A stretch of DNA of 64,000 nucleotides from Collinsella sp. (GTDB taxonomy: Bacteria; Actinomycetota; Coriobacteriia; Coriobacteriales; Coriobacteriaceae). The translations under genes were made by a program, and so were the position numbers. Of this stretch, positions 17,230 through 26,434 are shown piece by piece (the stretch's first letter is position 1; each line of letters begins with the position of its first letter). The notes below the pieces were generated by a model, which saw only the letters and a program-made list of their open reading frames with translations, did not search any database and was not told the DNA's origin. The DNA lies in NCBI GenBank assembly GCA_018376905.1, contig JAHAAK010000004.1, forward strand, positions 25,618-89,617, in the 5' to 3' direction.

Positions 17230-18243
17230 CTATCCCCTAAATTCAAAGGTGCTCAGGCCAAACGTCAGCAGATCGCCGTTGCGCAGCGGGCAGCGCGTAA
17301 TGCGGCGGTTGTTGACGAGCGTGCCGTTGGTGGAATTGAGGTCCTCGATCGACCAATCCGAGCCCGTAAAGGTGAGCTGGGCGTGGCGGCGCGACACGTT
17401 GGGGTCGCGCAGGGCAATGTCGGAAACTGAGCGCTCGCGACCGATGGTCACCTGTGCGGAGGTGATGCTATGGCTCTCGCCGCTCACGACGTCGACGAGC
17501 TGGGCGAGCGGGCGCTGCGGGGCGCGAGTACTCGCCATGTTGGAGGCGATGCCGGCTGCGGCGCCTAGGCCCACGGCGGCACCGGTCGCGGCGGCTCCGC
17601 CCATGCCGGCAAGCGCGTCGCGCGAGACGGTCTGCGGCACCGGGATGGGTGCGGCGGCGGGGTCGGGGACGCTAGGCGCGAAGGGGTCTGCCACGGCAAG
17701 CGGGTCGGGAGCGGCGGCGCGAGGCGTCGGCTGTTGCTGGGGCATGGCGGCGGGGCGCTGCTGCTGCGGGGCAGCAAACTGCTGCTGGCCGGCGCGCGGG
17801 GCGCTGGCGGCACGGCTTGCCGCGGAGTTGTTCTGGCCCAGGCCGTTCTGATAGGCGCGCTCTTCTTCGTACAGGCGGCCGAGCGTGGGGGCATCGACGT
17901 TCTCGGCAAAGACCGAGAACTTGCCGGCGCGCAGCTGCGGATCGATCATAAAGCGCACGAGGGGCTCGCCGACAAAGACATAGCGGCGCTTTTCGGCCTG
18001 CGCCTTCACAAACTCGCGGACCTCGCGCGAAAGCTCGGGGTAGAACGGGGCGAGCATGGGATCGTCGTCGGCGGCGATCAGGATGGTATAGAGTGCCGGC
18101 GCCGTGTTGACGCCGTTGATCACCAGAGTCTGATCCTCCATGTCGCGAGCGGCCTGCTTGGCAAGCTTCTTAAAGGAGAACGGGGCACGGGTGGCACCGA
18201 AGATGCCGGCCACGTGGTCCTCGAAGATGTTCAGGAAGTTCAC
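17230..18243 (-). CDS. fhaA: FhaA-like protein: DUF3662 domain plus C-terminal FHA domain
   Basis: Protein of 337 residues. The N-terminal DUF3662 domain (about 1-110) begins MNFLNIFEDH and has FVGEPLVRFMIDPQL. A Gln/Pro/Ala-rich linker (about 125-235) follows, then an FHA domain (about 250-335) with TIGRERSVSDI, VSRRHAQL and DLNSTNGTLVNNR. In Mycobacterium FhaA binds phosphorylated MviN and regulates peptidoglycan precursor flipping. The start overlaps the upstream kinase stop by four bases. Confidence 0.92.
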   Translation of the reverse strand: MNFLNIFEDHVAGIFGATRAPFSFKKLAKQAARDMEDQTLVINGVNTAPALYTILIAADDDPMLAPFYPELSREVREFVKAQAEKRRYVFVGEPLVRFMIDPQLRAGKFSVFAENVDAPTLGRLYEEERAYQNGLGQNNSAASRAASAPRAGQQQFAAPQQQRPAAMPQQQPTPRAAAPDPLAVADPFAPSVPDPAAAPIPVPQTVSRDALAGMGGAAATGAAVGLGAAAGIASNMASTRAPQRPLAQLVDVVSGESHSITSAQVTIGRERSVSDIALRDPNVSRRHAQLTFTGSDWSIEDLNSTNGTLVNNRRITRCPLRNGDLLTFGLSTFEFRG

Positions 18244-20093
18244 GAAAGATCACTCTCCGTATAAGTTCTTTGGTATCCGAGCAAATATAGGCATATCCCA
18301 ACGATTATAGAGGATAGGGTTCCCGCAACCGCCGCCTTGGCGACGACCGCGGCTGCAAGGCTGGCAATTTCCATATGGTGTGCAAGACAGGACGCCGCTG
18401 CGCAGCCGATGCCGGTGACAGCGATGGCGGCGATTGCGGCAAGGTTTGAGCCCTGATCGGCACGCTTGGCATGGGCATTGAGCAGCGCAGATGACGCCGC
18501 GGCAGTTGCCGCTACCAGCACAAAGGCAGCCCAAAGGAGCGGGTCTCCCAGCGCTGCGGCAACGTTACCGAGCCCCAGCACGCCTCCGGCTGAAAGCGCG
18601 ACCGTGGCCAGACGGGCAAAAAGCGCGCCCATGCCCGTTGCCGCGGCGGCGCTTGCCGGGCCGAGCCAAAATGACGCGACGCCGGCGGCGACCCCAGCTG
18701 CCAGGAAGGTATTGCCGGTCAGACAGCCAAGCGCGAGTGCACAGGTGAGCGTGGCGCTCGCGGCAGTCTCGGTGCGACCCCAGGCGATCCACCAACCGGA
18801 CATGGCGGCGGCAAAGATCACCGCGACGGGCAGCATCGACAGGATGCCCTGTGCCTGCATGGTGGCGTTGGCCATGAGCACCAAAAAGCCCACAGCCGAG
18901 ATGGCCGAGCCAATCTGGGGGGCCAGGCCAGCCGCCGCTCCGATCGCGATGGCCGCAATGACCAGGCCGGGAAGCGCCGCGACCCCGGCCGTTTGCATCA
19001 GCAAAAAGCTAAAGGTGCCGCACGTTAGCGCCGAGATAGTGCGCATGGTGTAGTCGCGCGCATGGCTCCAGCGCGTGCCCGCCCAGCCAAGTGCGGGGTC
19101 GACCTCGATGGCGTCGTCCTCGTAGTGCGACGGCTCGATATCGTCGAGCTCCTGCTCGTCATCCGAAAGTTCGCCAACCATTTGCTCTAGGCTGCGACGG
19201 CCCTCGCGCACGCTGCCCAGACCGGCAAGGAGCTGGTCGCAAAATGCCTCGATGCTGCTGGGGCGGTCCTGCGGCATGGGGGAGAGCGCGCTCATGAGCG
19301 CGGCCTCGGCTCCCGGGGGAAAGTGTGGTATCAGCTCGCTGGGATAGGTGGCGCCGCCGATGATGCGGTCGAGCGAGTCGGCGGGCGTGGCCGCCATAAA
19401 GGGGGCGCTGCCGCACAGGCCCTCATAGATTACACAGGCGAGGGCAAAGACATCGGCGCGCTCATCGACCGTGCCGGTCTCGATATCGAGCTGCTCGGGC
19501 GGCATGTAGCCGATGGTGCCGCCGCGCGAGCCGCCAAAGCCACCGGCGGACGACAGTCGCGCCATGCCAAAGTCGGTGAGCTTTACATTGCCCGAGTGGT
19601 CGATGAGCACGTTGGCGGGCTTAATGTCCAGGTGGAGTACGCCATTACTATGGGCGAAGGTGAGCGCCTGGCCTAGGGCATCGGCAATGGCCGCGGCCTC
19701 GTCAAAGGTAAGTGAGTGACCGTCCACGCGGTGCAAAAACTCGGCCAGCGACATGCCATCGACATATTCCATAACCAGGTAGGCATAGGCTGTGTCGTGC
19801 GTAAAGTCGATGACCTGCACGATGTTGGGATGTTGAAGCATGGCGGCAGTGTGCGCCTCGCGCAGGACATCCATGATGTCGCTGGCGGGCATGCCGACAC
19901 CGTTAATAAGGGGGATGCGCTTAATGGCGACGCGGCGGCGCAGGTGCGTGTCGCGGCAGATCTCGATGGAGCCAAAACCGCCGGTCGCAAGTGTCTCGAG
20001 CGGCTGGTACCGCTTGAGCAGCTCGCGAGAGCTGGTGCCCTCCAAAGGAACGTCCGGCGAGAACCGGGCGGTATGTTGCGAGAAAAGCGGCAT
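18240..20093 (-). CDS. Membrane Ser/Thr protein kinase, first gene of the FHA operon
   Basis: Protein of 617 residues. ATG 20093 fits GAGGG at proper spacing better than TTG 20099. The kinase domain (about 28-285) has a TGGFGSIEIC glycine loop, VAIKRIPL, LHLDIKPANVLI (HLD in place of the usual HRD) and TDFGMARL. The Leu for Arg change marks it as a non-RD kinase, which usually is not activated through the activation loop. The C-terminal half (about 355-610) carries around eight to ten short Ala/Gly-rich hydrophobic segments and no PASTA repeats. It heads a tightly overlapping operon with fhaA, so its products may be read by the FHA domains. Confidence 0.88.
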   Translation of the reverse strand: MPLFSQHTARFSPDVPLEGTSSRELLKRYQPLETLATGGFGSIEICRDTHLRRRVAIKRIPLINGVGMPASDIMDVLREAHTAAMLQHPNIVQVIDFTHDTAYAYLVMEYVDGMSLAEFLHRVDGHSLTFDEAAAIADALGQALTFAHSNGVLHLDIKPANVLIDHSGNVKLTDFGMARLSSAGGFGGSRGGTIGYMPPEQLDIETGTVDERADVFALACVIYEGLCGSAPFMAATPADSLDRIIGGATYPSELIPHFPPGAEAALMSALSPMPQDRPSSIEAFCDQLLAGLGSVREGRRSLEQMVGELSDDEQELDDIEPSHYEDDAIEVDPALGWAGTRWSHARDYTMRTISALTCGTFSFLLMQTAGVAALPGLVIAAIAIGAAAGLAPQIGSAISAVGFLVLMANATMQAQGILSMLPVAVIFAAAMSGWWIAWGRTETAASATLTCALALGCLTGNTFLAAGVAAGVASFWLGPASAAAATGMGALFARLATVALSAGGVLGLGNVAAALGDPLLWAAFVLVAATAAASSALLNAHAKRADQGSNLAAIAAIAVTGIGCAAASCLAHHMEIASLAAAVVAKAAVAGTLSSIIVGICLYLLGYQRTYTESDLS

Positions 20094-20173
20094 GGCCAAC
20101 CCTCGTGCGTTTAAAGTTCGTTTGCGAGCGGCGGGCGCGGGGCCGAGCCGTTCGCGGTGGCATAGATGCTGCT

Positions 20174-20182
20174 AGTGTAGCA
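20174..20182 (-). promoter_or_regulatory. Possible extended -10 promoter of the kinase/cell-wall operon
   Basis: On the minus strand TGCTACACT matches an extended -10 (TGnTAnnnT), about 80 bases upstream of the kinase ATG. No good -35 was found, so this is weak. Confidence 0.3.
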
Positions 20183-20237
20183 CGCTCGGGTGCATGGGGA
20201 GGATAGCGGGATGCGAGGCTGCCTGTCTGGCTTGGCC

Positions 20238-20945
20238 TTAGCGCTTCTTCTTGTTCTTCTTCTGCTTGCGCTTGGTCTCCTGGGGCTTGTCGCCCTGCTT
20301 GGCCTCGGCGGCGGCCTTCTCGGCCTTCATTTTCTTCTTCTTGGTCTCGATGCGGAGTTTTTTGTTGATGCGCGCCTTAAGGAAGGGACCGAACTGCTCG
20401 GCATCGCCGCGGACAAAGGTGTCCTTAGGGATCGTCACGCCCTGGTCGGCGAACATGGCCACAAAGATGCGCTCGCCGTCGAGCACGTGGTCGAGCTTTT
20501 CAAACGGGAAGAACTGTGACTTGCCGCTCTTGCCCCAAACCATCAGGCCGTCCTCGTTGGCGGCGACGCGGCGATAGCGGCCACCCATGGACTCGTCGGC
20601 CTCAACGGCGTCGATAAAGTCGCGGGCGAGGGTGTGGTGCAGGTTTTTGCTCCACCAGGCCAAAAAGGCGCCGAACACGATCAGGACGACGCCAAACTTG
20701 ATCCAGTTGCCGCCGGCCACCAGCATGCCGATGCCGATGAGCGCGGCAATTGCCGCGGCGACATACAGCGAGCCGCGACGCCTGGGCGAGGCGACCAGGC
20801 GGGCGAAGTCGGTGACCAGGTCGTTTTCGTACTGGTACTCGTTGAGGTACAGGATGCCGTCGTCGGCTGCGGCCTGCTCCTCGAGCGCGACCTCGACCTG
20901 GTCGGCTGCTTCGGAGGGGACGAGGTTGCTCTCTGCGTCTGCCAT
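20238..20945 (-). CDS. YcxB-like membrane protein with very basic tail
   Basis: Protein of 235 residues. ATG 20945 lies behind AGGAG (10-base spacing); the frame is open further upstream but overlaps dnaX. An acidic N-terminus (1-50) precedes two membrane helices (about 60-100, GSLYVAAAIAALIGIGMLVAG and IKFGVVLIVFGAFLAWW). A YcxB-type domain with FFPFEKLDHVLDGERIFVAMF follows. The last 40 residues are almost all Lys, Glu, Ala and Arg. The function of the family is unknown. It is divergent from dnaX, and the last 138 bases of the gap to the kinase hold only the possible promoter above. Confidence 0.75.
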   Translation of the reverse strand: MADAESNLVPSEAADQVEVALEEQAAADDGILYLNEYQYENDLVTDFARLVASPRRRGSLYVAAAIAALIGIGMLVAGGNWIKFGVVLIVFGAFLAWWSKNLHHTLARDFIDAVEADESMGGRYRRVAANEDGLMVWGKSGKSQFFPFEKLDHVLDGERIFVAMFADQGVTIPKDTFVRGDAEQFGPFLKARINKKLRIETKKKKMKAEKAAAEAKQGDKPQETKRKQKKNKKKR

Positions 20946-21060
20946 GCTCTTTGGACTCCTATCGCGGCGGGCTCGCCGTACGGGTATTATGGAATGCAGT
21001 ATGCCGTGCGACCGCATGGCCGCCGCGGCAACAAGACTCAGTATACCCGGGGGAGCACCC

Positions 21061-23517
21061 ATGGAATCGTTGTACCGAAAGTATCGCCCGCTCACCTTCG
21101 ACTCCGTGGTGGGCCAGCAGCATATCGTCTCGACGCTCGAGCACGCCATCACCGAGGGGCGCCTGTCCCACGCGTACCTATTCTGCGGACCGCGCGGCAC
21201 GGGCAAGACCACCATGGCGCGCATTCTGGCCAAGGCGCTGCTGTGCCGCAATGCCGAGGCGGCGCGCGCCGAGGGTGCAAGCGGCTGCATGCCCGACGGT
21301 ACTTGCGAGGAGTGCGAGCTCATCGCCGAGGGCAACCACCCGGATGTCTACGAGCTCGATGCCGCAAGCCGTACTGGCGTGGACAACGTGCGCGAGGAGA
21401 TCATCAACTCCGTCAACTTTGCCCCGGTGCGCGGCAAGTACAAGATTTATATCATCGACGAGGTCCACATGCTCACGACGGCGGCGTTCAACGCGCTGCT
21501 CAAGACGCTTGAGGAGCCGCCGGCACACGTGATCTTTGTGCTGTGCACCACCGACCCGCAAAAGATTCTGGAGACCATCCTCTCGCGCTGCCAGCGCTTC
21601 GATTTCCATCGTATCGGCAACGAGGATATTGAGCATCGCCTGGCATACGTGTGCGAGCAGGAGGGCTTCGATTACGACGACGAGGCGCTGGCTATCGTGG
21701 CACGCCATGCCAAGGGCGGCATGCGCGACGCGTTGTCCACGCTGGAGCAGCTGAGCGTTTTTGGCAACGGCGCCGTGCATGCGGACGATGCCCGCTCGCT
21801 TTTGGGCGAGGTTTCGGACCAGATCCTGGGCGAGTTTGCCCGCGCCATTGCCGATCGCGATGTTGCCGAGCTATATGGACTGATCCGTGCGCAGGTCGAG
21901 GAAGGAAACGACCTGCTGGAGCTGACGCGCGACCTGGTGGCGCATGTGCGTGACGTGTACGTTGCCTGCGTTGCCGGTGCCCGTGCCGAGCTGTTTGAGG
22001 GCGGCTCCGAGCAGGCCGAGGCGCTTGCTGCCGAGGCCGCTGCCTTTGGCGAGCATCCTGCCGACCGCCTGGCTCGTGTGCTGACAGTGCTCGACGATGC
22101 CGCACTGGAGATGAGGGGCGCGAGCGACGTGCGCCTGGTGCTCGAGATTGCCTGCATGCGTCTGGCGCGTCCCGAGGCTGATTTAACGATTGAGGCATTG
22201 GCCGAGCGCGTGGCACGCCTGGAGGCCATGGTTGCCAACGCCGCCGTGCCGGCGAGCGTGGCTGCTGCTCAGGCCGCCGCGCCTGCAGCATCCGTACCCG
22301 CTGCTGCCCAACAGCCGACGCTCATTTCGGGCGCTCGTGCTGCTGCTCCGGCGGCATCCGCTGCCCCTGCTGCTACGTCCGCGCGCCAGGGTGGCATGCC
22401 TTGGGACCGCGGCGCTGCTGTTCCGACTGCCCAGCCTGCGCCCCGTTCTGCGTCCGTGTCAGCCTCCAAGCCTGCAGCGCCTGCGCCTCAGCCCGTTGCG
22501 GCCCCCGCGCCTGCCACCGCTCCGGCACCTAAGCCCCAGCCCAACAATGCCGCCCAGGTTGCCGCTGCCGGTGCTGCCGAGACGCCCGCGGTCGAGGATG
22601 CCGGAGAGCTGCAGCGCAAATGGGCCGAGGTCGTCGAGCGTGTCAAGGCGCGTCAGGCTTCCTACGCAGGGCTTTTGCTCAACGCCCGCGCCACGGCCGA
22701 CGACGGCTCCAAGCTCACGGTCTCGTTCCCCGCGGGTTCGACTTTTGCCATTAAGATGCTCGGTCGCGCCGATACGCAGTCGGTGGTCCTGCCGACGGTC
22801 TGCGCGGTTTTCGGTCGTCGCACCGTCGACTATGTCCTGGATGGGGGTGGCACGCCGGCTCCTCAACATGAGGAGCATTCTCCATCTGCACGGGCTGCGG
22901 CATCTGCGGACCCGCAACCCGTGTTCTCGGCGGCCCCTGCATCCTCGAGCGCCAGCGCGTCGCAGCAGCAAACGGCACCGGTAGCGGCATCGACCCCGTC
23001 GGCGCCTAAGCCCGCGGCGCCCAAACCGGCTGCTCCGACACCCGCGCCCAAGCCCGTCTCGCCCGCGCCCAAGTCGTCTGACCTGGGCAAAGCCCCCTGG
23101 CTACGCTCCGACAACCCCGCCGGTGCTCCTGCCATGGGTAAGCTCCCGACCGAGCCCGCACCCCGTGCGCCCGAGCGCTCGGCTGCCCCCAAGGCTCAGC
23201 CTGTCGCGCAGTCCGCGCCGTGGGAATCCGAACAGGTGCCCTACGACGACGCTATGGTCGGCGGCTTCGCTGGCGATGCGAGCGGGGACGATCTGCCTCC
23301 GTTCGACGTGCCAGGTGCGACGCCCGCGCCCAAGTCCGCTGTAGCTGCCCCCAAAGAGGAGGACGCTCCTGCAGCTCCCTGGGAGTCCAACCCCGGCGCC
23401 GGCAGCCCCTTCGGCCATCAGGGCGCAGCCCCGAGCATCCCGCAGACCGAGGACGAGGCCAAGGCCCTCATCCGCAGCGTCTTTGGCCAGGCCACCATCT
23501 TCAAGCCGGTGGAGTAG
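21061..23517 (+). CDS. dnaX: DNA polymerase III subunit gamma/tau
   Basis: Protein of 818 residues, ATG 21061 after GGGGGAG. The clamp-loader AAA+ module (1-370) has the N-terminal YRKYRPLTFDSVVGQ, Walker A GPRGTGKTT (43-51), a four-Cys zinc site within about 63-92 (CMPDGTCEEC), DEVHM and the sensor-1/arginine-finger region LSRCQRF. A long Ala/Pro-rich linker follows, broken by a small folded block around 515-600 (ELQRKWAEVVERV) that may be the tau-type domain. It loads the beta clamp and couples polymerases. No frameshift signal for a separate gamma form was noticed. ybaB and recR follow, as in many bacteria. Confidence 0.95.
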   Translation: MESLYRKYRPLTFDSVVGQQHIVSTLEHAITEGRLSHAYLFCGPRGTGKTTMARILAKALLCRNAEAARAEGASGCMPDGTCEECELIAEGNHPDVYELDAASRTGVDNVREEIINSVNFAPVRGKYKIYIIDEVHMLTTAAFNALLKTLEEPPAHVIFVLCTTDPQKILETILSRCQRFDFHRIGNEDIEHRLAYVCEQEGFDYDDEALAIVARHAKGGMRDALSTLEQLSVFGNGAVHADDARSLLGEVSDQILGEFARAIADRDVAELYGLIRAQVEEGNDLLELTRDLVAHVRDVYVACVAGARAELFEGGSEQAEALAAEAAAFGEHPADRLARVLTVLDDAALEMRGASDVRLVLEIACMRLARPEADLTIEALAERVARLEAMVANAAVPASVAAAQAAAPAASVPAAAQQPTLISGARAAAPAASAAPAATSARQGGMPWDRGAAVPTAQPAPRSASVSASKPAAPAPQPVAAPAPATAPAPKPQPNNAAQVAAAGAAETPAVEDAGELQRKWAEVVERVKARQASYAGLLLNARATADDGSKLTVSFPAGSTFAIKMLGRADTQSVVLPTVCAVFGRRTVDYVLDGGGTPAPQHEEHSPSARAAASADPQPVFSAAPASSSASASQQQTAPVAASTPSAPKPAAPKPAAPTPAPKPVSPAPKSSDLGKAPWLRSDNPAGAPAMGKLPTEPAPRAPERSAAPKAQPVAQSAPWESEQVPYDDAMVGGFAGDASGDDLPPFDVPGATPAPKSAVAAPKEEDAPAAPWESNPGAGSPFGHQGAAPSIPQTEDEAKALIRSVFGQATIFKPVE

Positions 23518-23538
23518 CTGCGCAGGCGGGTATACTGC

Positions 23539-24012
23539 TCAAGAAGAGGACCCCTTGTCCGGGCGCATCTGTATTTCGGACATGTGTAGTGTGGTGCCGC
23601 GTATGTCGCATTTGAGCAGACAGGTGCGTGACGGTCGGCCTAGGATGCTGAGGTCGATACGATACGTCGCATGGCTGTCCGTGTACTCGACTTGCTCGGC
23701 GTTAATGGTTGCTCCGATTGCCAAATAAACGCCTAGCTCGGCATCGACAATCTTGAAGTCCTTTATCTTGACCTTGAACTCTTGATAGAGGGACGGGCTG
23801 TTGTAGTAGACGGTTCGGGTTCCGTCGGTGCACTCATCGGTCGTCTCCCATTTGACGACGGGCTGGTCCGAGCTGGCTATCAGCAGTTCTGCTCCAAAAG
23901 CTATGGCATGGGTGATGACAACCAGCAATGCCCAGCCGACAAAGAGATAGAGAACCACATATGCAACGGGGTGTTTTGAGCGGATGTTTTGGAGCGCGTT
24001 GGGGGCATTCAT
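23539..24012 (-). CDS. Hypothetical single-pass membrane protein
   Basis: Protein of 157 residues with a strong GGAGGT ribosome site seven bases before ATG 24012. One membrane helix (about 17-46) is followed by an extracytoplasmic domain of about 110 residues with a beta-rich character and Cys residues near 61, 131 and 135. No family was recognised. It is inserted on the opposite strand between dnaX and ybaB, and its AT content is higher than that of its neighbours, which may point to acquisition. Confidence 0.7.
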   Translation of the reverse strand: MNAPNALQNIRSKHPVAYVVLYLFVGWALLVVITHAIAFGAELLIASSDQPVVKWETTDECTDGTRTVYYNSPSLYQEFKVKIKDFKIVDAELGVYLAIGATINAEQVEYTDSHATYRIDLSILGRPSRTCLLKCDIRGTTLHMSEIQMRPDKGSSS

Positions 24013-24352
24013 GGGGCACCTCCAAATTACTATCTATGGCAATCAAATTATACCCCGCTGCCATGCGCGTCACCGTGAGCAACGGATCGGCATGCAGGTC
24101 TTTAGCGGTGCACATGAAATGTCGGATTCCGGCTCTACAAGATTTAGCTTTCAATATTATGCAGATGCGAATTATTCAACTTTGCATAATCTTCGGGTGC
24201 GGCTTGCACTCCAGGACATGTATATCGACTGAGGTAGCGTGACTGCCCCGCTTGCTGGCCGCGCGCCGTGGTACGATTTTTGAGTTTGAAAGTCCCGCCG
24301 CGTCCCGGCTGCCCTTGCAGCTCGGCGTGCGGCCGCACGTAAAGGAGCCATC

Positions 24353-24673
24353 ATGGCCGGTATGAACATGCAGCAGATGATGAAGCAGGCTCGTAAGATG
24401 CAGGAGCAGCTTGCCGCCGCGCAGGAGAACCTCAAGTCCCAGACCGTCGACGCCTCTGCCGGCGGCGGCATGGTCAAGGTGACCGTTAACGGCGAGATGG
24501 AGCTCGTCAATCTCACCATCGATCCCGATGCGCTCGATCCCGAGGACGTCGATATGCTGCAGGACATGATCATGGCTGCCGTCAACGAGGCCGTCCGCGG
24601 CGTCAACGAGCTCGCCAACAAGCAGATGGGCGCCATCACCGGCGGCCTCAACATCCCGGGCATGCCGTTCTAA
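24353..24673 (+). CDS. YbaB/EbfC-family nucleoid-associated protein
   Basis: Protein of 106 residues, ATG 24353 after AAAGGAG. It has the family layout: a Met/Gln-rich N-terminal helix (MNMQQMMKQARKMQEQL), the central GGGMVKVTVNGEMEL strand pair and a C-terminal helix. The protein forms a dimeric tweezer that binds DNA. The dnaX-ybaB-recR order is widely conserved; recR begins 13 bases after the stop. Confidence 0.93.
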   Translation: MAGMNMQQMMKQARKMQEQLAAAQENLKSQTVDASAGGGMVKVTVNGEMELVNLTIDPDALDPEDVDMLQDMIMAAVNEAVRGVNELANKQMGAITGGLNIPGMPF

Positions 24674-24686
24674 GACACGCATATAT

Positions 24687-25283
24687 ATGAATGCGAATCA
24701 CAGTCTGCAAAAACTGCTCGATGAGCTGGGCCGCCTGCCGGGCATTGGCCCCAAGTCGGCCCAGCGCATCGCCTATTACCTGCTCGAGGCCGATGCCGAG
24801 GAGGCCCGCCGCCTGGCCGAGGCCATCCTGGAGGTTAAGCAGGAGGTCCACTTTTGCAGCCGTTGCTTTAACTACGCCACGGCCGACGAGTGCTCCATCT
24901 GCCAGGACCCGATGCGCGATACCACTCGCATTTGCGTGGTGGGCGAGCCGCGCGACGTCCAGGCGATTGAGCGCACGGGCAGCTACCATGGCCTCTACCA
25001 TGTGCTGGGCGGCGTGATCAGCCCCATGGACAAGATCGGTCCCGAGCAGCTGCATATCCGCGAGCTGCTGGCGCGCCTGGGCCACGAGGACATCCACGAG
25101 GTCATTATCGCCACCAACCCCAACATTGAGGGCGAGACCACGGCGAGCTACCTTGCTCGCACCATCAAACCATTGGGCGTTGAGGTATCGCGTCTTGCGA
25201 GCGGCCTTCCCGTGGGCGGCGACTTGGAGTATGCCGACGAGCTTACGCTTGGGCGCGCCATCGAGGCCCGTCGCACGATTTAG
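24687..25283 (+). CDS. recR: Recombination mediator RecR
   Basis: Protein of 198 residues. It has an N-terminal helix-hairpin-helix (LPGIGPKSAQRIAYYLL), a four-Cys zinc finger (CSRCFNYATADECSICQD), a Toprim domain with CVVGEPRDVQ and ATNPNIEGETTA, and the C-terminal RLASGLPVGGDLEYADELTLGRA. RecR works with RecF/RecO to load RecA at gaps. ATG 24687 has no obvious ribosome site, so translation may be coupled to ybaB, whose stop is 13 bases away. Confidence 0.95.
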   Translation: MNANHSLQKLLDELGRLPGIGPKSAQRIAYYLLEADAEEARRLAEAILEVKQEVHFCSRCFNYATADECSICQDPMRDTTRICVVGEPRDVQAIERTGSYHGLYHVLGGVISPMDKIGPEQLHIRELLARLGHEDIHEVIIATNPNIEGETTASYLARTIKPLGVEVSRLASGLPVGGDLEYADELTLGRAIEARRTI

Positions 25284-25321
25284 GTGGCGAGCCTGCTCCT
25301 GCCGTATGTTTTCCTCGCGAT

Positions 25322-25349
25322 GCACGGGGTAGTCATAATTTCCCCGTGC
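25322..25349 (+). terminator. Likely terminator hairpin after recR
   Basis: GCACGGGG (25322-25329) pairs with CCCCGTGC (25342-25349). The 3' side is not T-rich, so efficiency is uncertain. The gap that follows also holds two small palindromes containing TTGTGCAACAA and TTGCGCAA. Confidence 0.45.
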
Positions 25350-25488
25350 GACTGTGAGTTTGTTGTGCAACAAAGATGCTTCGTATCCGCTTATCGCATG
25401 GATGCTTCCGCTCGCATCCTTAATTTGCCCATTCGTTGCGCAACCTTTTTGGTTCGCTGATACACTCAAATGTGGATATGAAAGAATG

Positions 25489-25506
25489 CGCCGCTTTTAA
25501 GCGGCG
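25489..25506 (+). terminator. Hairpin plus T-run just before the secreted-protein gene
   Basis: CGCCGCTT (25489-25496) pairs with AAGCGGCG (25499-25506), followed by TGTTTTTG and then the GGAGGAG ribosome site of the next gene. The position, inside the likely leader, fits an attenuator as well as a terminator. The two-base loop is tight, so the outer bases must fray. Confidence 0.4.
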
Positions 25507-25528
25507 TGTTTTTGTTGGAGGAGAACAC

Positions 25529-26434
25529 ATGCGGCTCGGGGGCACTCAGACAAAGCATGGCGCCGCGGTGCGCATGCGGCGCCGGTTGGGCCTGGCGCCT
25601 CGGGCGTATGTGCTGCTGTCCTGTTCGCTGGCGCTGGTCGTTGCCGGCGTTTCTGCCTACGGTTTGGCCGTGCCACCTATGGTGCAGGCGCGTACCGCGC
25701 GCGAGCTGCGCATGGGGCATAAGGCCAAAAGCGATTTGGGCACCACAACCGGATACGCCTGGGCGAGTGTAGTCACGCACGTCGTGTTTGATGTCGACGA
25801 CGCGGGCGGCGCCGATGCGCCGGACAACGAGATCACGCTTGCCAACGGCAAGACCATCGTGCTCACCAACACCAAGATCATCGATCGGTTGTCCAACAAT
25901 AGCGTGGCGGCAACGGTGAATAAGGTCGAGCAGCAAAAGGAACAGGACGCCCAGCAGTCCGGAAAGCCCGGTAGCTCGGATACTTCTGGCTCCGGCTCGG
26001 ATTCGTCGAGTTCGGGCGGCGGCTCTGGGTCGGGTTCCTCTACCGGAGGGTCTGTAAACGGCGGCTCGACGGGCGGCAACACTGACAGCGATGCAAACTC
26101 CGGTGGCCTTTCCGCTGCTGAGGAAGAGAGCATTCACAGTTGGCTTGTGACCAAGTACAACATGCTCGACGGCTATGTTTCTCGTGCCAATGACGTGGTC
26201 TCGACCTATAACTCTACGGGAAATCCCAGGCCGTGCGACAGCCTGGTCGGGGAGATGTTCGTCATTCGAGCCGAGTTCGGTCGTCAGACATTCTCGCCCC
26301 GGTCAAAGTGGTATCAGCAGTATGCCAATCTGTGGGGCTGTTACACCAACCTATGCCAATGGGTCGGCCATTACGGCGATGATGACGTCGCGCTCGGTAA
26401 CTTCAACAATAACGTGGCGGCGCTTGCCCTATGA
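25529..26434 (+). CDS. Secreted or membrane-anchored protein with Ser/Gly linker
   Basis: Protein of 301 residues. ATG 25529 sits behind GGAGGAG; an upstream in-frame start lacks one. A basic N-terminus leads to a hydrophobic segment (about 30-50, VLLSCSLALVVAGVSAYGLAV), a signal anchor or signal peptide. An exposed domain follows, then a Ser/Gly-rich linker (about 145-195) and a C-terminal domain of about 105 residues with conserved-looking Trp and Tyr. No family was recognised. The stop overlaps the next kinase gene by four bases (ATGA), so the three genes 25529-29217 form one unit. Confidence 0.75.
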   Translation: MRLGGTQTKHGAAVRMRRRLGLAPRAYVLLSCSLALVVAGVSAYGLAVPPMVQARTARELRMGHKAKSDLGTTTGYAWASVVTHVVFDVDDAGGADAPDNEITLANGKTIVLTNTKIIDRLSNNSVAATVNKVEQQKEQDAQQSGKPGSSDTSGSGSDSSSSGGGSGSGSSTGGSVNGGSTGGNTDSDANSGGLSAAEEESIHSWLVTKYNMLDGYVSRANDVVSTYNSTGNPRPCDSLVGEMFVIRAEFGRQTFSPRSKWYQQYANLWGCYTNLCQWVGHYGDDDVALGNFNNNVAALAL

